Source: Collinsella tanakaei
Lineage (GTDB): Bacteria > Actinomycetota > Coriobacteriia > Coriobacteriales > Coriobacteriaceae
Assembly (NCBI RefSeq): GCF_021531055.1
Contig: NZ_JADYTL010000003.1
Span: 124,001 to 188,000 of the forward strand
Direction: 5' to 3'
Length of the DNA stretch: 64,000 bases
The position numbers and the translations under genes are program-made. Below are positions 7,993 to 20,373 of this stretch, piece after piece; position 1 is the first letter of the stretch, and each line of letters begins with the position of its first letter. The notes beneath the pieces are model-generated. The model did no database searches and was not told where the DNA came from. It saw nothing but the letters and a program-made list of their open reading frames with translations.

Positions 7993-9306
7993 ATGGCATC
8001 CGGTAACAACCTCGTCCTGGGCGTCAACGATCGCGTTGAGCCGCTAAAGGCGGTGGGCCTCGCATTCCTGCACGTCCTCGCCATGGACCTCTACGTATGC
8101 CCCATCGTCCTGTCGGCGATGCTCGGTCTCGACACCGAGGGCACCAACCAGCTCATCCAGATCTGCTTCTTCACGGCGGGCATCGCCACCCTCATCCAGA
8201 CGGGTCTGGGCATCAAGCTCCCCGTCGTCCAGGGCGCGAGCTTCGTCGCGCTGTCGGCGCTCGCGACCATCGGCGCGAACGGCGGCATGGCGATGATGGT
8301 CGGCAGCATCATCCCCGGCGCGATCATCCTCATCCTGCTCGGCGTCACCAAGCTGTTCGCCAAGATCGTTCGTCGCTGCATCCCGCCCTACATCGGCGGC
8401 CTCATCATCGTGATCGTCGGCTTGTCGCTCACCCCGACCGCCGCGGGCGGCGTCTTCAGCATCGATGGCGGCCTCGCCGCCAACCTGGCGCCCGGCCTCG
8501 CCGCCATGATCACGCTCGTCATCATGAACGTCATCGCGTACAAAACCGGCTACAAGCACCATCTCGTGAGCGTCCTGTCCGTCCTGTGCTCGCTCGCTGT
8601 CGGCTGCGTCGCCGCCGCCATCGTGGGTGTGCTCGACTTCTCGACCGTCGCCACCTCCGCGTGGTTCGCCATGCCCATGCCGTTCCACTTCGGCATGCCG
8701 GTCTTCGACATCCCCTCGATCGTGCTCATGACCTTCATCTACTTCATCGTGCTCATCGAGACCACCGGCGTGTGGTTCACCGTCGGCGACGTCACCAACG
8801 AGGAGCTCACCGACGAGCGCCTGAACCACGCCGTCATCGGCGAGGGCCTGGGCTGCCTCGTGGGTTCGCTGTTCGGCGGCACCCCGCTCACCGGCTACTC
8901 CACCAACGCCGGCATCATCTCCATCACCAAGGTCGCGAGCCGCGTCGTCGTCATGGTCGCCGGCATCATCCTCGTCGTGCTCGGCATGTGCCCCAAGCTC
9001 ATGGCCGTCATCTCCTCGGTGCCCGAGGCCGCCATCTGCGGCGTGCTGCTCGTCGTGTGCCAGATCCTCGTGGTCAACGGCCTGCGCATCATCATCAACT
9101 CCCAGCTCGACCAAAAGAAGATGCTGGTCATCGGCCTGTCGCTCATCTTCACCGTCGGCAGCCTCGTGCTGTCCGCCGACGTCAAGGCCGAGTTCCCCGT
9201 CATGCTGCAGTACCTGGTGAGCAGCGGCACCGCCGTCGGCGGCATCATCGCCGTCGTGCTCAACCTGCTGCTGCCGGCAGACCCTGCGGCAAACGGCGAG
9301 GAGTAG
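7993..9306 (+). CDS. NCS2 (nucleobase:cation symporter-2) purine permease
   Basis: A 437-residue inner-membrane transporter with about 12-14 hydrophobic segments, the length of xanthine/uric acid/uracil permeases. The family motifs are visible: VVQGASFVALSALATIG near residue 77 and the signature STNAGIISITKVASR near residue 302. It should import a purine, probably xanthine or guanine, by proton symport. The ATG at 7993 follows GGAAGG; the longer open frame upstream crosses repeats and a tRNA. Guanine deaminase follows 27 bp downstream in the same direction, so the two probably form a purine-salvage operon. Confidence 0.93.
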   Translation: MASGNNLVLGVNDRVEPLKAVGLAFLHVLAMDLYVCPIVLSAMLGLDTEGTNQLIQICFFTAGIATLIQTGLGIKLPVVQGASFVALSALATIGANGGMAMMVGSIIPGAIILILLGVTKLFAKIVRRCIPPYIGGLIIVIVGLSLTPTAAGGVFSIDGGLAANLAPGLAAMITLVIMNVIAYKTGYKHHLVSVLSVLCSLAVGCVAAAIVGVLDFSTVATSAWFAMPMPFHFGMPVFDIPSIVLMTFIYFIVLIETTGVWFTVGDVTNEELTDERLNHAVIGEGLGCLVGSLFGGTPLTGYSTNAGIISITKVASRVVVMVAGIILVVLGMCPKLMAVISSVPEAAICGVLLVVCQILVVNGLRIIINSQLDQKKMLVIGLSLIFTVGSLVLSADVKAEFPVMLQYLVSSGTAVGGIIAVVLNLLLPADPAANGEE

Positions 9307-9333
9307 CCAATCGCGCCTCGGAAAGGAGCAGCC

Positions 9334-10740
9334 ATGTCCACAGTCTCCAACCTGAAAGCCGTCCTCGGCTCGTTTTTCCACACGCCGGTCTACGGCGGCT
9401 TCGAGCTTTTGGAGCGCACCCTCATCGAGCTTGACGACGACGGCGTGATCGAGCGCATCACCCGTCCGGACGACGCGGCCTACGCCGAGCACGTCGCCGC
9501 CGCCCGCACGGCGGGCGAGCGCGAGCCCGGCTCGTTTATGGAGCTCGCACCCGACACCTATATGCTGCCGGGTTTCGTGGACCTGCACGTCCACGCGCCC
9601 CAGTGGCCGCAGGCCGGCGTCGCCCTCGACGAACCGCTGAACGTCTGGCTCGACCAGCGCACATTCCCGCTCGAGGCGCGCTTCGCCGATCCCGAGTTCG
9701 CCTACACCGTCGGCGCTGACCTGGCCCGCACGTTCTTGTCGCGCGGCACCACGACGGTGCTGTACTTTGCCAGCGCGCACCTCGAGGGCAGCTACGCCGT
9801 CTCGCGCGCCTGCGCCGAAGCCGGCCAGCGCGCCATCGTGGGCAAGGTCGTCATGGACGACCCGGCGGCCAACCACGACTTCTACCGCGACGCCACGCCC
9901 GAGCAGGCGCTCGTCGATACCGAGGAGTTCCTCACGCGCGTCGAGACGCTCGACGCGCAAAGCCGCGCGGCCGATCCGCGCTTCGCGGGCGCTTATGCCG
10001 CCGTGACGCCGCGCTTCATCCCCAGCTGCACCGACGAGGCACTCGCCGGCCTGGGCCAGATCGCCGCCGCGCATGACGCCTACATCCAGTCGCATTGCAA
10101 CGAGGGCCAGTGGGAACACGGCGTGGCGATCGAGCGCTTTGGCAAGACGGACGCCGAAGCGCTCGCGAGCTTCGGGCTGCTGGGACCCAAGTCCATCATG
10201 GCGCACTGCACGTTCATGAACGACGGCGACACCGCGCTGTTCGCCGAGACGGGCACCGTCGTGGCGCACTGCCCCATCTCCAACGCGTACTTCGCCAACA
10301 GCGCCTGCCCGGTGCGCCGCATGCACGAGGCCGGCGTGCGCATCGGCATGGGCACCGACATCTCGGGCGGGTTCTCACCGAGCATGTACGACGACATCCG
10401 CCAGGCCGTCATGACGTCTCGCATGCTCGAGGAAGGCGTCGACGCGCTCGTGCCGCAGGAGCGCCGCGGCGCCGGGCGTCCGTCGCGCATCTCGGCACCC
10501 GAGGCGCTGTACCTCGCGACCAAGGGTGGCGCGGAGGGACTCGGCCTGGCGACCGGCTCCTTCGAGGTCGGTCGCGCCTTCGACGCGCAGGCCATCGACA
10601 CGCGTCGCCCGTACGCGGACCTCACGGGCTTCGGGGTCTTCGACGAACCGGGCGACAAGCTCGCCCGCATCCTCTACCTGGCGACCCCCGACAACATCCG
10701 TCAGGTCTGGTGCCAGGGCAAACTCGTGATCGAGCGTTAG
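9334..10740 (+). CDS. guaD: Guanine deaminase
   Basis: A 468-residue amidohydrolase that converts guanine to xanthine and ammonia. Diagnostic motifs are PGFVDLHVHAPQW (metal HxH with the guanine-deaminase APQ), QSHCNEGQWE, MAHCTFMNDGD and MGTDISGGFSPSM, whose Asp is the metal ligand. The ATG at 9334 is preceded by GGAAAGGAGC. Ammonia released here can feed the glutamine synthetase and glutamate synthase genes that follow, so the 8-20 kb region reads as a nitrogen-salvage block. A bidirectional terminator separates it from the convergent glnN gene. Confidence 0.95.
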   Translation: MSTVSNLKAVLGSFFHTPVYGGFELLERTLIELDDDGVIERITRPDDAAYAEHVAAARTAGEREPGSFMELAPDTYMLPGFVDLHVHAPQWPQAGVALDEPLNVWLDQRTFPLEARFADPEFAYTVGADLARTFLSRGTTTVLYFASAHLEGSYAVSRACAEAGQRAIVGKVVMDDPAANHDFYRDATPEQALVDTEEFLTRVETLDAQSRAADPRFAGAYAAVTPRFIPSCTDEALAGLGQIAAAHDAYIQSHCNEGQWEHGVAIERFGKTDAEALASFGLLGPKSIMAHCTFMNDGDTALFAETGTVVAHCPISNAYFANSACPVRRMHEAGVRIGMGTDISGGFSPSMYDDIRQAVMTSRMLEEGVDALVPQERRGAGRPSRISAPEALYLATKGGAEGLGLATGSFEVGRAFDAQAIDTRRPYADLTGFGVFDEPGDKLARILYLATPDNIRQVWCQGKLVIER

Positions 10741-10750
10741 CGGTCGCACG

Positions 10751-10776
10751 GCGGGGCGGACAGCGCTTCCGCCCCG
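10751..10776 (+). terminator. Hairpin after guaD
   Basis: CGGGGCGGA / TCCGCCCCG forms a strong hairpin 10 bp after the guaD stop, but no long T-run follows. It may act together with the terminator at 10801. Confidence 0.5.
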
Positions 10777-10800
10777 ATGTTGCCCAGGTCACAACGATAA

Positions 10801-10832
10801 AAGCCCGGCTGCCGCACTGGCAGCCGGGCTTT
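10801..10832. terminator. Bidirectional terminator between guaD and glnN
   Basis: The perfect stem AAGCCCGGCTGCC / GGCAGCCGGGCTT has A-rich sequence on one side and T-rich on the other, as expected between convergent genes. Confidence 0.85.
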
Positions 10833-10858
10833 CGGTTTTCGCGACGAACAGTCGCGCG

Positions 10859-10893
10859 ATGTCCCGATTTTCTCCTGGCCCCTTTTGGGACAT
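10859..10893. repeat. TGTCCC repeat (R5), copy 2
   Basis: A 35-bp imperfect palindrome begins ATGTCCCGATTTTCTCC and ends TTTTGGGACAT. It is the best-preserved of four copies; all four read in the same direction and lie at gene borders. Confidence 0.8.
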
Positions 10894-10912
10894 GAAGCCA
10901 GGTGCCGCCGTT

Positions 10913-13009
<2,097 letters not shown>

Positions 13010-13260
13010 AGGGACTCCCTTCATATGCGCGCCGACGGAACACATCGACGCGTTATCCCAACGAACGCATTGTAGGTTACGCGGCGTGCGTTTCGTCGGA
13101 ATTACCGCCGTGTTGCTAGGTTGAAACGAAAAACACCACGAACGCCGCCAACGGGAGCCGCCGGAAAGCATGACGGCTCTGCCAAAATGGGCGACGGGCA
13201 GCGTTCAGCGACCGGTTAGCGACGGATTTGGCCTCGTATTTCCTCGTCCCGAGACCGACT

Positions 13261-13454
13261 TGGGCAATTTGTTCAGATATGTAGGTTACACTTGGTGAAC
13301 TAATAGCGTTTGTTATTATCTCGCCGCTCAAAGAACCCAGCTTAAGGTCGCAATGCGGTCAAATCGGTCAGCTTGAACTCCACTTTTCGGGCTTGCGCCC
13401 CCATTTTTCCGCTCGGAGCTCCGTCGACACCTTCATATCTGAACAAATTGCCCA
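13261..13454. repeat. R1 inverted-repeat element, copy B
   Basis: A 194-bp element lies between divergent glnN and gltB. The left end reads TGGGCAATTTGTTCAGATAT (one variant base follows, giving GTAGG) and the right end is its complement. The interior is clearly homologous to copy C (GAACTAATAGCGTTTG..., CGCCGCTCA, GGTCAAATCGGTCAGC). Confidence 0.88.
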
Positions 13455-13751
13455 CCTTGCTGCCGCGCGACATATGAAGGCCGGACAATCCGGCACATTT
13501 GCCGTTCCGCCAGACCGACACTGCGCCAAAACCGCAAAGCGGCGCATCCCGTTGTCGCGCGCAATCACACGCGATCCGCCCCGTTTCGCCACCTGTCCTG
13601 CAGCGACTTCGTTTGGCCGTCAAATCGAAACCACACGGAAACCGGCGGGAAAACCCGCGGCAACCGCAGCTGTCTACCATGGGTCGCCGCACCCGTGCGC
13701 ACCGTCACACGCGTGCATGTATTCCCGCCTCGATCCGACAGGGGAGGACGC
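13455..13751. other. gltB upstream region
   Basis: Between the R1 element and gltB I see only the gltB ribosome binding site (GGGGAGG at 13741-13747). No promoter or nitrogen-control site can be named with confidence. An in-frame upstream start at 13695 exists, but the sequence before 13752 lacks family homology. Confidence 0.4.
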
Positions 13752-16700
13752 ATGGGCGAACAGACCCTCTACAGACCCGAATTCGAACACGACGCCTGCG
13801 GCATCGGCGCGCTCGCCTCGATCGACGGCACGCGCAGTCACCAGATCCTGGACGATGCGCTCTCGGTGCTGGTCAACCTCGAGCACCGCGGCGGCACCGG
13901 TCTCGAGCGCAACACCGGCGACGGCGCGGGCATCCTATTCCAGATCCCCCATCGCTTCTTCCGCAAGGAGGCGCAGCGGTGCGGCCAGCTTCTGCCCGCC
14001 GAAGGCGACTACGGCGTGGCCATGCTCTTCTTCCCGCAGGATGAGCAAGGTGTCCACGCAGCCGTTCGCGCCTTCGAGGAAGGTTGCGCGCAGGAAGGCA
14101 TCCCCGTGCTCTTCTGGCGCGACGTACCCGTCGACGCGCACGACCTGGGCGAGACCGCGCGCGCGTGCATGCCCACGATCAAGCAGGCATTTCTGGGTCG
14201 ACCCACCGACACGGAGCCCGGGGACGCCTTCGAGCGACGCCTGTACGTGTGCCGTCGCACCGTCGAGAAGCGCGCCGCCGCCGAACACGCGCTCGCGGAC
14301 AAGATCTTCTACGTGTGTTCCATGAGCGCGCGCACGATCGTGTACAAGGGCATGCTCGTGGCAACGCAGATGCGTCGCTTTTTCATCGACCTCAACGACG
14401 CCGCTGTCAAAACCGCCGTGGCACTTGTCCACTCGCGCTATTCCACCAACACCACCCCGAGCTGGGAGCGCGCGCATCCTAATCGCCTGATCATCCACAA
14501 CGGCGAGATCAACACGCTCAAAGGCAACGTCAACTGGATTCGCGCCCGCGAACCGAACCTGTACTCGCCCATCTTCCAGCACGACCTCGAGCGTGTACTG
14601 CCCATCATCAACCGTGAGGGCTCCGACTCAGCCATCTTGGACAACGTGCTCGAGTTCCTAGTCATGAACGGCCGCCCGCTCACCCGAGCGGTATCGCTGC
14701 TCATGCCCGAGCCCTGGGACGAAAACGACACCCTCACGCCCGCGCGACGCGCCTACGACGCCTATCAGTCGATGCTCATGGAGCCATGGGACGGACCCGC
14801 CGCGATCGCCTTCACCGACGGTCGCACGCTCGGCGCCGCACTCGACCGCAACGGCCTGCGCCCCGCTCGCTACATCGTCACGCGCGACGATCGCTTCCTG
14901 CTGTGCTCCGAGGTCGGCGCACTCGAAATCGACCCTGCCAACGTGCTCACAAGCGGCTGTCTGGGTCCGGGCGAGATGCTCGAGGTCGACCTCGAGCATG
15001 CGCGCATCCGCTACAACGACGAGATCCGCAACGGGTTCGCCAAGCTCAAGCCCTTCGCCGACTGGATCGCGGACGAGACCCTCGAACTGGACGATCTCGA
15101 CGCGGACGAAGAAGGCACAGCAGATCTCGAACCGGCGCCCCGCCCCGCGGACGCCATGCGCTACGGTTACCACTGGGACGACATCCAGGAGGTGCTGCGC
15201 CCCATGGCGGCAACCGGGTCGACCCCGCTCGCCTCGATGGGCATCGACGCACCGCTCGCCTGCCTCTCGCTCAAAACCCGCTCCTTCTACGACTACTTCT
15301 TCCAGCTATTCGCGCAGGTGACGAACCCGCCCATCGACGCGCTGCGCGAGCATCTGGTCACCTCGACCGTGCTGTACCTGGGCAACCACGGCAACCTACT
15401 CGAGGACTGTCGCGCCTCCTGCCGCCTCATCAAGCTCGAATCCCCCCTGCTCACCCGCGACGGCTTCCGCCGCATCTGCAACGTCGACCGCGCGGGCTTC
15501 GAGGCGCGCACCTTCCGCGCCGCCTACCGACGCGACGATGCCCCGGGTTCCCTCGAACGGTCACTGAAGAATCTGTCCTCGCAGGTCATCGAGGCTGTAC
15601 GGGAAGGCGTGAACATCGTCGCGCTGTCCGATCGCACCCAGACCGGCGAGGTGCCCATACCCGCGCTGCTCGCCGTGGGAGCCGTCCACAACGCCCTCAT
15701 GCGCGCTGGCCTGCGCACGTTCGCCGACATCGTCGTCGAGTGCGGCGACGCGCTGTCGGCCCACGACTTCGCGGCGCTCATCTCCTACTCGGCGAGCGGC
15801 ATCTACCCCTACATGGCCCACGCACTCGTAGCGCGCATGGCCGACGAGCGCGACCTCATCGCCGCCGACGGGCACGAGCTCGACGCACGCGAGGCGATCG
15901 ACAACTACAACCGCGCCGCATTGGCGGGCGTCGTGTCGATCATGTCCAAGATGGGCATATCGACCGTCCAGAGCTATCACTCCGCGCAGATCTTCGAGGC
16001 GGTGGGCTTGGCGCCGAGCATGATCGACCGCTATTTCGGCGGCACCGTCTCGCGCGTCGGCGGTCTTGCGGTCGACGGCGTAGAGCGCGAACTGAACGAG
16101 CGCTACGACGCCGCCTGCGCCCAGCTCGCCGCAGCCGTCCCTGGCGCGCTGCCGAGCCTCGGCCTCACGAAGTGGCGCCCGCAGGACGGCGAGGACCATC
16201 TGATAGATCCCGATACCATCTACCTGCTGCAACAGGCCGTGCGTACCGATTCGTACGAGACGTTCGAAGCCTACAGCGCGCACCTTCGCCGGCCCGGGCG
16301 CGCGGTGCGCCTGCGCGACCTGCTGGACTTCGATGACCGCGGATGCACACCCGTGCCGCTCGACGAAGTCGAGGACGCGCGGAGCATCGTCACGCGCTTC
16401 AACACCGGCGCCATGAGCTACGGATCGATCAGCCAGGAGGCGCACGAGTGCATGGCCATCGCCATGAACCGCCTGCATGGCCGTTCCAATTCCGGCGAGG
16501 GTGGCGAAGACCCACGGCGCGAGACCCCGCTCGCGAACGGAGACTCGGCGAATTCGGCCATCAAGCAGGTGGCGAGCGGGCGCTTCGGCGTGACGAGCCG
16601 TTACCTCTCCTCGGCCATCGAACTGCAGATCAAGATGGCCCAGGGAGCCAAGCCCGGCGAGGGAGGACACCTTCCCGGCAGGAAGGTGTACCCCTGGATC

Positions 16701-18371
16701 GCCCGCGTGCGCCAGTCGACGCCGGGCATCGGACTCATCTCTCCCCCGCCGCACCACGACATCTACTCCATCGAGGACCTGGCGGAGCTCATCTTCGACC
16801 TCAAGTGCGCGAATCCCGACGCCCGCGTGAGCGTGAAGCTCGTGTCCGAGGCGGGCGTGGGCACCATCGCCACCGGCGTGGCCAAGGGCGCGGCCGACAA
16901 GATCCTCATCTCCGGACACAACGGCGGTTCGGGCGCGGCACCGCGCGACTCCATCTGGCACGCCGGCCTGCCGCTCGAGCTCGGCCTGGCGGAGACGCAG
17001 CAGACGCTCCTGCGAAACGGCCTGCGCTCGCGCGTGGTGCTCGAGGCCGACGGCAAGCTCATGGACGGTACCGACGTCGCGGTGGCATGTCTGCTGGGCG
17101 CCGAGGAGTTCGGCTTCGCCACCATGCCGCTCATCGCCATGGGCTGCCTCATGCAGCGCGATTGCCAGCGCGACACCTGCCCGGCAGGCATCGCCACGCA
17201 GAACTGCCGCCTGCGCGGACGTTTCGCCGGCAAGCCCGAGCATGTCGAGCGCTTCATGCTCTTCGTGGCCGAGCAGCTGCGGCACGTCATGGCGCGACTC
17301 GGCTTTTGCACCGTCGACGAGATGGTGGGCCACCCCGAATACCTCCGTCAGGTCGAGGTCGACGGCAACTGGAAGACCGGATGCATCGATCTGTCCTGCG
17401 TGCTCGCCCCCGCCACGTGCGAGTTCGGCACGCAGGTACCGGGCGCGGACTGCCCGCACTTCCTGCCCGAGATGGCCGCGGACGTCGAGCTCGACCGCAC
17501 GCTCGACGCCACGCTGTTCATCCCCTACACCGCCGACGCGCGCCGGCACCTCACCCGCCAGCGCTTCCATGCCGACATCGCCAACGTCAACCGCTGCGTG
17601 GGCACCATGCTGGGCCACGCCGTTACCGCGGCGCACCCCGATGGCCTGCCCGAGGGGCTCATCACCATCGACTGCGCGGGCTCGGCGGGGCAAAGCTTCG
17701 CGGCATTTTTGCCGCGCGGCGTGGAACTCAACGTCGAAGGCGACGCGAACGACTACTTCGGTAAAGGACTCTCGGGCGGTACCGTCTCGGTCCGCCCGTC
17801 CGAGACGGCGAGCTACAAATTCGACGAGAACGTCATCGTGGGCAACGTCGCCTTCATGGGCGCCACCGGTGGCCGCGGCTTTGTGAACGGCCGCGCCGGT
17901 CAGCGCTTCTGCGTGCGCAATTCCGGCGCCACCGTGGTGGTCGAAGGCGTCGGCGCGCACGGTTGCGAGTACATGACGGGCGGTTGCGCGCTCATCCTGG
18001 GCGAGGTGGGACCCAACTTCGCCGCCGGCATGACGGGCGGCGTCGCCTACGTGTACGACGAGTACCGGACGCTCGCCGGCCGCTGCAACCTCGACACCGT
18101 GGCGCTGCGCCAGCCGACCGACGATGAGCTCGCCCAGATCCGCAAGCTCATCGTCGAGCATGCGCGCGCCACGCAAAGCCCACTCGGCATCAAGATGCTC
18201 TACCGTTTCGATGCCATCGCGGCGCATTTCGTGAAGGTGGTTCCGGTGGAATACGAACGCGTGATGGCCATCGTGGCCGATGAGGAGCGTGGCGGCGCGA
18301 CGCACGAGGAGGCGCTCGAGACGGCGTTCGCCGTCGTCACGGGCACGAAGGAGGTGAAGCGCCATGGGTAG
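13752..18371 (+). CDS. gltB: Glutamate synthase large subunit
   Basis: A 1539-residue glutamate synthase alpha chain that makes two glutamates from glutamine and 2-oxoglutarate. Cys16 (EHDACGIGALAS) is the expected N-terminal nucleophile after propeptide removal and starts the glutaminase domain. The central and FMN domains follow (GAMSYGSISQEAHECMA, SGHNGGSGAAPRDS), then the 3Fe-4S cysteines in CLMQRDCQRDTCPAGIATQ and the C-terminal beta-helix domain (GGTVSVRP, GATGGRGFVNGRAGQRF). The start ATG at 13752 follows GGGGAGG. The 3' end overlaps gltD by 8 bp. A poorly conserved acidic insert lies near residues 450-475. Confidence 0.96.
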   Translation: MGEQTLYRPEFEHDACGIGALASIDGTRSHQILDDALSVLVNLEHRGGTGLERNTGDGAGILFQIPHRFFRKEAQRCGQLLPAEGDYGVAMLFFPQDEQGVHAAVRAFEEGCAQEGIPVLFWRDVPVDAHDLGETARACMPTIKQAFLGRPTDTEPGDAFERRLYVCRRTVEKRAAAEHALADKIFYVCSMSARTIVYKGMLVATQMRRFFIDLNDAAVKTAVALVHSRYSTNTTPSWERAHPNRLIIHNGEINTLKGNVNWIRAREPNLYSPIFQHDLERVLPIINREGSDSAILDNVLEFLVMNGRPLTRAVSLLMPEPWDENDTLTPARRAYDAYQSMLMEPWDGPAAIAFTDGRTLGAALDRNGLRPARYIVTRDDRFLLCSEVGALEIDPANVLTSGCLGPGEMLEVDLEHARIRYNDEIRNGFAKLKPFADWIADETLELDDLDADEEGTADLEPAPRPADAMRYGYHWDDIQEVLRPMAATGSTPLASMGIDAPLACLSLKTRSFYDYFFQLFAQVTNPPIDALREHLVTSTVLYLGNHGNLLEDCRASCRLIKLESPLLTRDGFRRICNVDRAGFEARTFRAAYRRDDAPGSLERSLKNLSSQVIEAVREGVNIVALSDRTQTGEVPIPALLAVGAVHNALMRAGLRTFADIVVECGDALSAHDFAALISYSASGIYPYMAHALVARMADERDLIAADGHELDAREAIDNYNRAALAGVVSIMSKMGISTVQSYHSAQIFEAVGLAPSMIDRYFGGTVSRVGGLAVDGVERELNERYDAACAQLAAAVPGALPSLGLTKWRPQDGEDHLIDPDTIYLLQQAVRTDSYETFEAYSAHLRRPGRAVRLRDLLDFDDRGCTPVPLDEVEDARSIVTRFNTGAMSYGSISQEAHECMAIAMNRLHGRSNSGEGGEDPRRETPLANGDSANSAIKQVASGRFGVTSRYLSSAIELQIKMAQGAKPGEGGHLPGRKVYPWIARVRQSTPGIGLISPPPHHDIYSIEDLAELIFDLKCANPDARVSVKLVSEAGVGTIATGVAKGAADKILISGHNGGSGAAPRDSIWHAGLPLELGLAETQQTLLRNGLRSRVVLEADGKLMDGTDVAVACLLGAEEFGFATMPLIAMGCLMQRDCQRDTCPAGIATQNCRLRGRFAGKPEHVERFMLFVAEQLRHVMARLGFCTVDEMVGHPEYLRQVEVDGNWKTGCIDLSCVLAPATCEFGTQVPGADCPHFLPEMAADVELDRTLDATLFIPYTADARRHLTRQRFHADIANVNRCVGTMLGHAVTAAHPDGLPEGLITIDCAGSAGQSFAAFLPRGVELNVEGDANDYFGKGLSGGTVSVRPSETASYKFDENVIVGNVAFMGATGGRGFVNGRAGQRFCVRNSGATVVVEGVGAHGCEYMTGGCALILGEVGPNFAAGMTGGVAYVYDEYRTLAGRCNLDTVALRQPTDDELAQIRKLIVEHARATQSPLGIKMLYRFDAIAAHFVKVVPVEYERVMAIVADEERGGATHEEALETAFAVVTGTKEVKRHG

Positions 18372-19854
18372 GCAGGGCGCGTTTCTGACGTATGGACGGA
18401 AAACGCACGAGCTGCGCGCCATCGAGGAGCGCGTGTGCGACTACGACGAGCTCTACCGGGAACTCGACGAGGATGAGCGGCGCATCCAGGCGAGCCGCTG
18501 CATGATGTGCGGCGTGGCGTTCTGCCAGGCAGGACACCCCTTCGGGCATGCGCGCTCGAGCGGCTGCCCGCTGCACAACCTCATCCCAGAGTGGAACGAC
18601 CTGGTCTGGCGCGGTCGCTGGCGCGAAGCAGCCGAACGTCTTGCGCTCACCAGCCCAATGCCCGAGTTCACAAGCCGCGTGTGTCCGGCGCCGTGCGAAG
18701 CCGCCTGCAATTTGGGTTCGGTCGAGGGACAGCCCACGGCGATCCACGATACCGAGCGCGCCATCTCCGACTGGGAATGGGCGCACGGCGGACCGGCGGC
18801 ATTCCCGCAGACAGCCGCCGACGCGCCGCGCATCGCCGTGATCGGCTCGGGGCCGGCGGGGCTCGCCTGTGCGTGGGAGCTTGCACGCCGCGGAGCCCGT
18901 GTGACCGTCGTCGAACGCGCCGATCGACCGGGCGGCCTGCTCATGTACGGCATCCCCAACATGAAGCTCCCCAAAGACGTCGTCGAACGCCGATGCGAGC
19001 TCATGGCGGAGCGCGGCATCTCCTTCATGCTGGACACCGATGCCGCCAGCTCTGCGATTGCAGCGGAGCTGGCGGCCACGTTCGACGCCATCGTGATCGC
19101 GACGGGTGCCGGTGAGGCCCGCACGCTCCGGGTCCCCGGCGCGCACGCGGACGGCGTCGTGCTTGCCGTGGACTACCTTGCCGCGAGCACGCGCGCGGTG
19201 TTGAGCGGCAGCAAACCTGCAATCGATGCGCGCGGGCTCGACGTCGTGGTAATCGGTGGCGGTGACACAGGCAACGACTGCCTGGGCACCGCGGTGCGAC
19301 AGGGCGCGGCGAGCGTTCGCCAGCTCGAGATCATGCCCGAACCGCCCGAGCATCGCCTGCCGGACAACCCCTGGCCGCAGTGGCCTAACGTCAAGAAGAC
19401 CGATTACGGCCAGCAGGAAGCGATCAACCTCATGGATGGCGAGGTGCGCACCTGGTCCGCGGACACGCGCGAAGTGCTGGTTGACGACGATGGGCGGGTG
19501 CGTGCGCTGCAGATTGTCGACGTCGACTGGTCCAGCGGCTCGCCCGCACCCGTTTTAGGGACGGAACGTGAGGTTCCCGCTCAGCTCGTCCTGATCGCCT
19601 GCGGTTTTACCGGGCCCCAGCGCGGCGCACTCGACGCCCTAGGCGTGGCCATGCCCGAACCGGGCGCAGGACGGCCCCTGCCGATTATGGGTACGCAGCC
19701 TGCGCACCGCTGTGTATGCACGGGAGCTGCACACGAGCCAAGCGGCGGAATCTGGGCATGCGGCGATGCTCGAGGCGGTGCCTCGCTCGTCGTGAACGCA
19801 ATTGCCGACGGCGTCGCCTGCGCTCGCGAACTCGCAGCAGCCTGCAGGCTCTAG
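18364..19854 (+). CDS. gltD: Glutamate synthase small subunit
   Basis: A 496-residue NAD(P)H-dependent electron-donor subunit of glutamate synthase. The N-terminal 4Fe-4S cysteines are in RCMMCGVAFC and VCPAPCEAACNLG. The FAD-binding motif is VIGSGPAGLACAWELARRG (near 160), and the NAD(P)H site is VVVIGGGDTGNDCLGTA (near 293). It overlaps gltB by 8 bp, so the two are translationally coupled and made in equal amounts. A strong terminator follows at once, closing the operon. Confidence 0.96.
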   Translation: MGRQGAFLTYGRKTHELRAIEERVCDYDELYRELDEDERRIQASRCMMCGVAFCQAGHPFGHARSSGCPLHNLIPEWNDLVWRGRWREAAERLALTSPMPEFTSRVCPAPCEAACNLGSVEGQPTAIHDTERAISDWEWAHGGPAAFPQTAADAPRIAVIGSGPAGLACAWELARRGARVTVVERADRPGGLLMYGIPNMKLPKDVVERRCELMAERGISFMLDTDAASSAIAAELAATFDAIVIATGAGEARTLRVPGAHADGVVLAVDYLAASTRAVLSGSKPAIDARGLDVVVIGGGDTGNDCLGTAVRQGAASVRQLEIMPEPPEHRLPDNPWPQWPNVKKTDYGQQEAINLMDGEVRTWSADTREVLVDDDGRVRALQIVDVDWSSGSPAPVLGTEREVPAQLVLIACGFTGPQRGALDALGVAMPEPGAGRPLPIMGTQPAHRCVCTGAAHEPSGGIWACGDARGGASLVVNAIADGVACARELAAACRL

Positions 19855-19858
19855 CACC

Positions 19859-19898
19859 GGCGGGATGGGGGTCCGCTCCCCCCATCCCGCCTTGTTTT
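19859..19898 (+). terminator. gltBD terminator
   Basis: GGCGGGATGGGGG / CCCCCATCCCGCC followed by TTGTTTTT lies 5 bp past the gltD stop. Confidence 0.9.
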
Positions 19899-19918
19899 TC
19901 GGGACTTCGGCACGATTT

Positions 19919-20112
19919 TGGGCAATTTGTTCAGATATGAAGGTTTTACATGGCGAACTAATATCGTTTGGTATTACTTCGTCGCTCAGAAACTCCAGTG
20001 CAGCGTTGCAATTCGGCCAAATCGGCCAGCTCTAACTCCGAATTCCCGGCTTACGGCACGATTCTTCCGCTCGAAGCTCCGGCAAAACCTTCATATCTGA
20101 ACAGATTGTCCA
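19919..20112. repeat. R1 inverted-repeat element, copy C
   Basis: A 194-bp element starts TGGGCAATTTGTTCAGATAT at 19919 and ends with the complementary sequence at 20112, where two bases vary (ACAGATTGTCCA). The interior carries CTAATATCGTTTGGTATT, GTCGCTCAG and GGCCAAATCGGCCAGC, shared with copies B and D. Confidence 0.88.
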
Positions 20113-20373
20113 CATTAGCAGCGGGCACGCAGGCGCGGGCCAAAACAACGGTCAAAACGACCTCTCCCGCATGATCAAAACAGCCCGCTCCATGAAACGA
20201 ATCCGGCGAAACGGCTGAGCGCTTCATCACCCTGGCGACGTGCCAGTCCCACCGGCTTCCGAGCATCCCGCGCATCCCGTGAACAACACGTTTCGACTTG
20301 ACCACTCGATCGACTCCCACCGTCAGCGGTGTATGATGCCCCCACCGTACCTTGCGCACCGAAGGGGGACGCC
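20113..20373 (+). promoter_or_regulatory. metF-metH operon leader and possible -10
   Basis: This 261-bp leader precedes metF. TATGAT at 20332-20337 is a plausible -10 box with a very short 5' UTR, but no matching -35 is clear. I looked for SAM, SAH and cobalamin riboswitch cores and did not find their conserved blocks. Confidence 0.35.

Noticed and set aside
20113-20373. Possible SAM, SAH or cobalamin riboswitch before metF-metH
   Set aside because: The gene context makes one likely, but none of the conserved core blocks of these riboswitches could be found in the leader.
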